Shown here: positions 42,132-47,877 of the stretch, piece by piece | Layout: each line of letters starts with the position of its first letter | Position numbering within the stretch: position 1 is the first letter of the stretch | Assembly (NCBI GenBank): GCA_015146655.1 | Contig: VKHL01000196.1 | Coordinates: 1-47,877, forward strand | Direction of reading: 5' to 3' | DNA: 47,877 bases | Source of the DNA: Ochromonas danica | Taxonomy: Eukaryota > Sar > Chrysophyceae > Chromulinales > Chromulinaceae | The notes under the pieces: model-generated | The model's input: only the letters and a program-made list of their open reading frames with translations | What the model was told of the DNA's origin: nothing | Database searches by the model: none | Made by a program: the position numbers and the translations under genes

Positions 42132-43263
42132 TCATTTCTCCGCAGCCCGTCGCTGATAGGCAAGCAGCTCCCAATCATACAATAAGGCATCATAGGAATA
42201 ATTCTGAGCAAGAAAGAGCTGCTTGAAGAGTAACTTGAGTTGTGCATAGTCGGGAATCTCTTCAAAAGTGAGCGCCGTGACGGCCTCGAGATAGAGAAGG
42301 AAGGCCTCTGCCAACAAGAGTTAGTGATGAACCATTGAAGAAGAAGGAAATAAATTAAGACAACAATTACCTGGAATGCCCTCACAAAGCTCAGAAAGTG
42401 AGGTAGATTGCTTCTTCTCATAGATCAGGCGATACTTTTCCTCGGAAGTCGAGCCATGCAGACCTTGCCATGGCAGCGCCCCCTTGATGAAATAGACCAA
42501 GACATAGCCGATCGATATCAAGTCATCTCGCCTACTAAGCTCCTTGCCTTCATGAGCATGGATGGAAGCATAGCGAGCAGTGCCAGTCAGGGAGTAGCCT
42601 GTGCGCGCTGAGATGTGCCGCCCAGTGCGAGGATTGCAGAACTGCTTGGACAGACCGAAGTCGATAACGTAGACTGTGTGACGATCACGTCCTCGACCCA
42701 TAAGAAAGTTCTCTGGTTTGATGTCTCGATGGACAAGCTTTCCCTTGTTGTGGATGGTCTCAATCCTGCAGACCAATTCATAGGCAATGACCAGCACTGT
42801 CTTGAGGGAGAACTTGCGATCGCAATAATTGAACAAATCTTCTAAACTCTTCCCTAATAGATCCATCACCATCCAGCTCTTATCTGGTCCAACACCAAAC
42901 CACCGCACTCGAGGAATACCCACTTGTTTATCCCAACCGAACCGATTCGCCAAAGCAAGAGCATCACCATCAGCAAACACCACGAGAGAGAAGGACACGC
43001 AAGCAGGGAAGATTCTCACCTTCACCTTGTAATCGAAGGTAGATCTTGGCTTCTCGCCTCAATTGAGAGCTCTTGGAAGGCGCGCTTTCCACTTTGATGG
43101 CGACATCTTCTCCAGTGCGTAGATTGCGCGCATGGAAGATCTCACCAAATGACCCACCACCTATACGAACACCTATCTGGAATTTACCACCAAGAATTGA
43201 CACCGTGTCAGCATTCTCCGGGCCTCTACTGGCAGACCGCGATTGCATTCGTTCGCTTGCCAT
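42132..43263 (-). CDS. CK1: Casein kinase 1 family Ser/Thr kinase (three exons)
   Basis: Exons (minus) 43263-43020, 42922-42371 and 42307-42132 join in phase to 323 residues. All kinase landmarks are present: glycine loop IGGGSFGE (34-41), VAIK lysine K57, HRDIKPENFLMG (H146-D148) and IDFGLSK (D169-G171). CK1 traits include LQGEVGIPRVRWFG, MDLLGKSLEDLF and the SIHAHEG... RRDDLISIGYVLVYF segment. The C-lobe ends TFEEIPDYAQLKLLFKQLF and then stops about 25 residues later, so it lacks the long regulatory tail of CK1 delta/epsilon and looks like a short alpha- or yeast Hrr25-core-type enzyme. CK1 phosphorylates acidic or primed Ser/Thr in clock, trafficking and signalling proteins. The junction residues match CK1s exactly, supporting the splice sites. 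Confidence 0.95.
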
Positions 43264-43390
43264 GTAGACTATGTGTTGAATAAAATGGAAAAAGACTGGC
43301 ATCAAGAAAAAGGAGGGTTGAAAGTCCGAAAAGGCGAGTTCGGCGTAGTGAGAAGGTTAGTGTTGGTTGGGAAATTGTAGACTATTTTGT

Positions 43391-45931
43391 CTAATATAAG
43401 TAAGATGATTCAAATCCTTTTGCTTCCTCCATCCAATTCACTCCCTTGAGATCCTTTGTAGTTTCAACGTCTTCCTTATCCAAGCGGATGACCTCAGGTC
43501 GATACCGCAAGTGAGCTTCTTCCAGTGTGGCCACTGTGAGCATTCCCAAAAACTGACGCTTCAGCGCTGCGAGACCATCTTCATCGCCTTCTGATGACTC
43601 TCTCCAACCACACAATACAAGTAGATCACCAAACCCACTGAAGGTTTCTATTTCACCGATTGCTAACATCAACTGTCTGACTTCATCAGCGGAGGCTACT
43701 GAGAGACGAAGAAGCGTATTGTGCGAGTGCGAGGCGGTATTGGAGAGAACAGGCTTGCCAGCATTCTTTAGAAAGATCGCAGAAGGAGATTGCTCTTTCA
43801 CGACTGTTTCCGCATGTCTTCGATGAAGATAGGCGACCATCTCCATGACATGTAGGTGGTAACGGACATTAAAGCGAGGGGTTGAGTTGGGGCGCATGAG
43901 GCCCAGGAGAAGATGTGCGGCTTCTCGGAAGGCCTTCGCTTGCGCTGCTGGACCATCTTGAACATGTTGAAATAGGGAACGCACGGCATCCACATAGACA
44001 CGAAGAGCTTCAATCATATCACGCAAGGCCATGTCCTCTTCTTCAGGCAGTGCTGCAACCAAGAGGTCGTCATCGCGAAGCAGTTGAAGCGCTTCCACAC
44101 TCTGAAGAAGCACTTCCTCCAGCTCTTGTTGACCATTCATAGTCGTTTCCTCTATTCTAAGAAGACGCATACAGTCTGCCAAGCGATTAGCCTGTTCTGT
44201 ACGTGACACAGCCATGGGTAGTGGTGGGCCAGGATAGAATTGCAGATCTCCTTGTAGAAAACGTCTCACAGAGAGCATCACCAAGAAAAGAAGTCCGTCT
44301 GTAACCTGCACTACCATTGAAGTATTCCCAGCACAAATTAGATACTGTAATGCCTTGCTGATGACTGATAGCGGGGGCGGGGGTGCCGAGGAAGACGAGC
44401 TATTGTTGTTATTGTTGCTATTGTTGCTGATGGATGAAAGAGTCAGTAAAGGAGCTAATGGTCCACGACTTAACCAACTCTCAGCCCTCTGCTGAGCAAG
44501 ACTACGATACTCTTCCTCTGCACCGTTATTCTTCAAGAAAGATAGCACTTCCATAACTTCTTCATCACCCAGGTAGTGAGAGGTAGACAAGAAGTGTTTC
44601 GCCAAGGAGGAAATGGTCTGTGAAGAAGCCACACCCTCACTCATGAATGACAGGTAGCCTAGAGGTAATTCTAAAGGAATTTCCATCTCCAAGAGAGCTT
44701 GCATACAGTCTTGCAGAGCCCCATCCACAGCATTCACATCACGTCCAGGAAGCACAATCTGCAACTCTGGCACCTCAAAGCGGAGCAAAAGAGCCAAATG
44801 CGCTAAAGCCTGTGTTAGAAGGCCATCCAAGGCAAGTCCACACGTGCTTTTCACATCTTGTCGTAGTTGTAACAGTTGCTGCCAGACAGAGGTAATCGCT
44901 CCTCCAGTGGAAAGCATTTCCAGCAGTGCAGACACCATGTAACTTCCTTCATTTCCTGTCGTACCTGATCCTTCCCCCAAACACTGCTTCAACAGAGTCA
45001 CGATATTCCCTCGAGAGACTAATAAAGCTGAAGCATTTGCTGAAGCATAGAGAAGGTGGGAGCAGATCTTAGCGTGCAGGTCGTGTGCAGTCATGCGATC
45101 TAATGCCAAGCGCTCCCCTGCCAAGAGACGGAAAAGGCCATCCAGTTGAGGTACTGCCAGGAGAATCGATCTTGACCACTGCACGGATAAATCACGAAAG
45201 CGATCTTTCCAAACAGCTAAGTCCGTGGCTAGGGTAGAGACATCCCATGTCAAGGTTGGGTCTCGATAAAGGACAAAAGGATGACTACGAAGAATCTGTA
45301 CGAGAGAAGAGAATTCTTGTGTTAAACTACCTTGTCTACATTGAGAATGCTGTGTTAGCATCTCAGCGACAAGGTCCAAGTCACCATAGAGAGCCATGGT
45401 AAAGAGATCTGCCCAATAATCTAATCCTGCAGGATCTGCTTCTCGATTACAAAGTTCTGGTCTCATATTACCTGCACCAGCTGCTTCTTGACATTGTTGA
45501 AGACGTAATTGAAAAGTAGCATGATGAGATCCTTCTAACCATTGTATAATCTCATAACCTAAAAGTCGTTGACGTGGATGACTTGCAGAGAAATAGACAA
45601 TCTCACATAATTGCCAAAATATAATCAATTTTTCAATACTTTCATATTCGATGACTAGACGATCCAATACTGTTGTTGGATCAATAGTTAGAGTCTGATT
45701 TTGAGTGACAACAGTAGTCTGATGATTCACTGACTCTTCTAGTAGTGCCGCATGTTGATCAATGTCAGTCAATACAGTCTGGACGGTTTGACGCAAGATT
45801 ACACTAATTTGAGGTAATGTTTCATTTCTCACTGTCTTCTCTCCACTTACTTTATCCTGTACTACTTCAGAATAATAAGTCAGTAAGTGATGATAAGATC
45901 TTAAGATAGCTTGTCGAATATAGTCTGCCAT
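43391..45931 (-). CDS. NUP85: Nucleoporin Nup85-like
   Basis: Single-exon frame of 846 residues, all-helical and without low-complexity FG repeats. The block KLIIFWQLCEIVYFSASHPR, the segment LDYWADLFTMALYGDLDLVAEML, and the segment after it with a YRDPTLTWDVSTLATDLAVW helix follow the order of human NUP85 ([31 protein letters not shown]; a Trp-rich helix). Nup85 forms the short arm of the Y-complex of the nuclear pore scaffold with Sec13/Seh1. The match is partial and by eye; another Nup93/Nup107-type ACE1 scaffold protein is the alternative. The Ser/Asn insert near residue 500 (SISNNSNNNNNSSSSS) is species-specific. The gene is divergent from the RAD51D-like gene, with 124 bp between starts. 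Confidence 0.65.
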   Translation of the reverse strand: MADYIRQAILRSYHHLLTYYSEVVQDKVSGEKTVRNETLPQISVILRQTVQTVLTDIDQHAALLEESVNHQTTVVTQNQTLTIDPTTVLDRLVIEYESIEKLIIFWQLCEIVYFSASHPRQRLLGYEIIQWLEGSHHATFQLRLQQCQEAAGAGNMRPELCNREADPAGLDYWADLFTMALYGDLDLVAEMLTQHSQCRQGSLTQEFSSLVQILRSHPFVLYRDPTLTWDVSTLATDLAVWKDRFRDLSVQWSRSILLAVPQLDGLFRLLAGERLALDRMTAHDLHAKICSHLLYASANASALLVSRGNIVTLLKQCLGEGSGTTGNEGSYMVSALLEMLSTGGAITSVWQQLLQLRQDVKSTCGLALDGLLTQALAHLALLLRFEVPELQIVLPGRDVNAVDGALQDCMQALLEMEIPLELPLGYLSFMSEGVASSQTISSLAKHFLSTSHYLGDEEVMEVLSFLKNNGAEEEYRSLAQQRAESWLSRGPLAPLLTLSSISNNSNNNNNSSSSSAPPPPLSVISKALQYLICAGNTSMVVQVTDGLLFLVMLSVRRFLQGDLQFYPGPPLPMAVSRTEQANRLADCMRLLRIEETTMNGQQELEEVLLQSVEALQLLRDDDLLVAALPEEEDMALRDMIEALRVYVDAVRSLFQHVQDGPAAQAKAFREAAHLLLGLMRPNSTPRFNVRYHLHVMEMVAYLHRRHAETVVKEQSPSAIFLKNAGKPVLSNTASHSHNTLLRLSVASADEVRQLMLAIGEIETFSGFGDLLVLCGWRESSEGDEDGLAALKRQFLGMLTVATLEEAHLRYRPEVIRLDKEDVETTKDLKGVNWMEEAKGFESSYLY

Positions 45932-46055
45932 GGTCTTTATCTTCCTTCTTCTCCTTCCCTTTCTTCATCACCCATCCCACCAATACTCCCTCTTAAGTTA
46001 ATACTCTCTATTAAGTTAACTATCGATCTTCTTAAGTTAATACCCTCACAATACG
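45932..46055. promoter_or_regulatory. Divergent promoter with three evenly spaced TTAAGTTAA boxes
   Basis: TTAAGTTAA lies at 45993-46001, 46011-46019 and 46032-46040, spaced 18 and 21 bp, ending 16 bp before the RAD51D-like ATG and starting about 60 bp from the Nup85 ATG. The first copy is within CTCTTAAGTTAAT, which also occurs (inverted) at 10786-10798 upstream of the CCCH/Smr gene. Confidence 0.55.
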
Positions 46056-47330
46056 ATGAAATTGGATCGAATATTATCTGACATATACCTTCTTGATCGT
46101 TTTCATAGTCATATTCCACCCATTCTATCCGGTGAAGACTTGTTGACACGTGAATCATGGCAGTTAAGTCAGTCACTTGGTATGACCTTTGATGAGTTGG
46201 AGGTCATCAAACAACACGTGGCCTGTGCACTCCTCCAGCCAGCTGGCATGATGGCAGCAGCACGATCTGCACCAGTCACCTTGAGAGACTTGCCCAATGC
46301 TATCCCCACCATGGTCCCCTCTTCCTCCTCAGTTAGGAAGACCCGGCCAGTCTATCCCAGTGGATGGTCAGAGTTAGACAACCTGCTAGGTGGAGGCCTT
46401 CTTTCTCCTGGATTGATGACGCTGGTCGTCGGGGAAGGACAGTCAGGCAAGACTCAGTGTGCTCTCTATACAGCTGTGACCAACGCTCTCGCAGGCTATC
46501 GCGTGCTCTTCCTCGACACACAAAACACACTCTCCCTGCGACGACTACACGCCCTCCTTGACCTCCTCTTACTTGAGCGTCAATTACAAGAATCAGCGAG
46601 TAATGAAGGTCTATCAGAGACAGCCAAGCAGGAGATCATAGCAGAAGTCTTCGATAACATCTCCATCGCACGACTCTTTGACATCTTCTCTGCTATGGAC
46701 TTCCTCACCAAATTACATGATGAGATTCGAAGAGATCCTTCTCGAGGGTTTCATATTATTATCTTAGATTCATTTCATCCATGGATTACACCTTATCTGA
46801 CAGAGTCTGTCAATATGTCAGAGAGGTTTGCCCCAGCTCAATCTGTCAGTGTCAGTGTGACTGTCAGTGCCAGTGTCAGTGGGAGTGTAAATGGGAATGG
46901 GAATGGCAATGGGACAAGTCATACACTGCCAGTCAATAGTGTGAGGGCACTCAGTAGCATAGCTAATGTTCACCCATTGATTAGTCAAGTCTGGATGCTA
47001 TTGCGAGCTCTTGCCACGCTTCCCTCTCCTTCTGTTGAGGCAACCACTGAGAGAGAACTAACTGCCCACACCAAGCAAACAGAACGAGAGGGCGGAATTG
47101 GTATTTTGGTGACAAATCTTGTGAGTGGGTCCTCAGAGCGAATCAAACGCAGTCAGACCACTTCTACTGCTCCTCTACCAGCTGAGCAGGTGCTACAGGG
47201 CGTGGCTGGAGGTCCAGGGGCAATGCTCGACACCTTTGACTCCATCATCGCCCTGTCTGTACAAAGCCCACCTATCAATATCTCTGGCGCCTCCATGACA
47301 GAGGAAGAGACTGTGCTTCGAGCAGGTTAG
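46056..47330 (+). CDS. RAD51D: RAD51D-like recombinase (RecA/RAD51 paralogue)
   Basis: Single-exon frame of 424 residues. An N-terminal helical domain (about 25-65) precedes a RecA-type ATPase core: Walker A GEGQSGKT (126-133), LFLDTQNTLS strand, and Walker B HIIILD (233-238). The segment ARLFDIFSAMDFLTKLHDEI matches the HAFDIFQMLDVLQEL text of RAD51D better than RAD51, XRCC2 or XRCC3. RAD51D acts in the BCDX2 complex that loads RAD51 on single-stranded DNA during homologous recombination. A repetitive insert (SVSVSVTVSASVSGSVNGNG, about 266-290), encoded by near-tandem GTCAGT and GGGAAT units, interrupts the core, and a second insert follows. The last core strands of RAD51D are short or absent before the stop at 47330. 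Confidence 0.75.
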   Translation: MKLDRILSDIYLLDRFHSHIPPILSGEDLLTRESWQLSQSLGMTFDELEVIKQHVACALLQPAGMMAAARSAPVTLRDLPNAIPTMVPSSSSVRKTRPVYPSGWSELDNLLGGGLLSPGLMTLVVGEGQSGKTQCALYTAVTNALAGYRVLFLDTQNTLSLRRLHALLDLLLLERQLQESASNEGLSETAKQEIIAEVFDNISIARLFDIFSAMDFLTKLHDEIRRDPSRGFHIIILDSFHPWITPYLTESVNMSERFAPAQSVSVSVTVSASVSGSVNGNGNGNGTSHTLPVNSVRALSSIANVHPLISQVWMLLRALATLPSPSVEATTERELTAHTKQTEREGGIGILVTNLVSGSSERIKRSQTTSTAPLPAEQVLQGVAGGPGAMLDTFDSIIALSVQSPPINISGASMTEEETVLRAG

Positions 47331-47449
47331 CAGGCTCTGAAAAAAGGAACTGTCGAATCTCATGTTCGACATTATTAGTTGATTGAGGAATCTCGTCATT
47401 GGGCCAAAAAAGAGAAGAATTAATAATCTTAATCAGATATGAAGACAAA

Positions 47450-47877
47450 TTAGCGCTGCAAAAGAGCTTTCAATCCATCATAGTCCTCAGCTCTCGCCAG
47501 TCTCAACGCTTCGCGCCACACTGGTAGCTGCTTCTCCATGATCGTATCCAATTCAGCACATGTATTGGCATCGCCGGGATGAAAAGTGGCCTGTGTTAGG
47601 TAGAACACTGATCTCAGAACATTGATATCTTGATAGAAATATGTTTATGGATTAACTTTGGATTCGATGCTACATAAACTATATACTATGTTTAGCAGTA
47701 TGTTGTAAATTATGTCCGCATGGTTCGAGATGGGACACTTTCCTGCACATGACCTGTAATGTCTGCTTATGATTTGTGGTAGTTGTTGTAGTATTCACTG
47801 GCCGACGAGAAAATTTGGGTCCTCAATCTCCTGCAGGTACGCCATGAAGCGTTTGCAGCGACACAATATAATGGCAC
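47450..47877 (-). CDS. 3' end of an unidentified spliced gene (partial)
   Basis: A terminal exon, 47590-47450, begins after an ...AACACAG acceptor and encodes 47 residues ending EALRLARAEDYDGLKALLQR, a helical C-terminus. An upstream exon at about 47877-47799 reads FMAYLQEIEDPNFLVG and ends at a GTGAAT donor. The two do not join in a satisfactory frame, so a small exon between them (perhaps after TTACAG near 47758) or a different donor is likely. The gene runs off the right edge. No family was recognised. Confidence 0.45.

Noticed and set aside
47328-47378. In-frame continuation after the RAD51D-like stop (ALKKGTVESHVRHY then stop)
   Set aside because: It would need readthrough of TAG or an impossibly short intron; nothing else in the window suggests stop-codon reassignment, so the stop is kept.

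Overview
This is nuclear DNA from a unicellular eukaryote. Genes carry short GT-AG introns (about 50-160 bp), intergenic gaps are mostly small, and the products include a nucleoporin (Nup85), an ER membrane complex subunit (EMC8/9), casein kinase 1, a RAD51D-type recombinase, a SART3/Prp24-type splicing factor and a U1 snRNA. Flagellar-type dynein debris points to a flagellated lineage. A bacterial-type RsmJ methyltransferase and a long mTERF protein, both with leader-like N-termini, point to organelle-targeted proteins. An alga or stramenopile-like protist would fit, but the sequence alone does not fix the group.

Layout. 1-7.5 kb: a GT34-like glycosyltransferase gene (minus) with a broken partial copy at the left edge, dynein heavy-chain pseudogene pieces, the rsmJ-like gene and a seven-TM THH1/TOM1/TOM3-like gene. 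7.6-15.2 kb: an mTERF gene, a CCCH plus Smr gene, and a minus-strand gene with three PH domains, a WW domain and an auxilin-type J domain. 15.9-37.4 kb: a large palindromic locus. Two full-length ABCC (MRP-type) transporter genes face outward in opposite directions at the ends of an 8.5-kb spacer. The spacer holds a U1 snRNA gene, two tandem TPR genes and an EMC8/9 gene. 37.7-47.9 kb: SART3-like (minus), a coiled-coil gene (plus), CK1 (minus), Nup85 (minus), RAD51D-like (plus) and the 3' end of an unidentified minus-strand gene.

The most striking signal is the ABCC palindrome. The two transporters are clearly diverged over much of their length, yet share three blocks (about 1.3, 1.0 and 0.44 kb) that are nearly or fully identical at the nucleotide level, introns included. 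The tandem TPR genes show the same pattern: about 605 bp of near-identity between unrelated ends. This is what repeated ectopic gene conversion between neighbouring paralogues would leave. A second signal is a recurring 9-mer, TTAAGTTAA or its reverse complement, close upstream of at least four genes, in evenly spaced triplets at two of them; it is a candidate promoter element.

Multi-exon genes are given as one feature each, with exon boundaries in the evidence. The boundaries were read by eye and checked for reading phase, so single-base coordinate errors remain possible.
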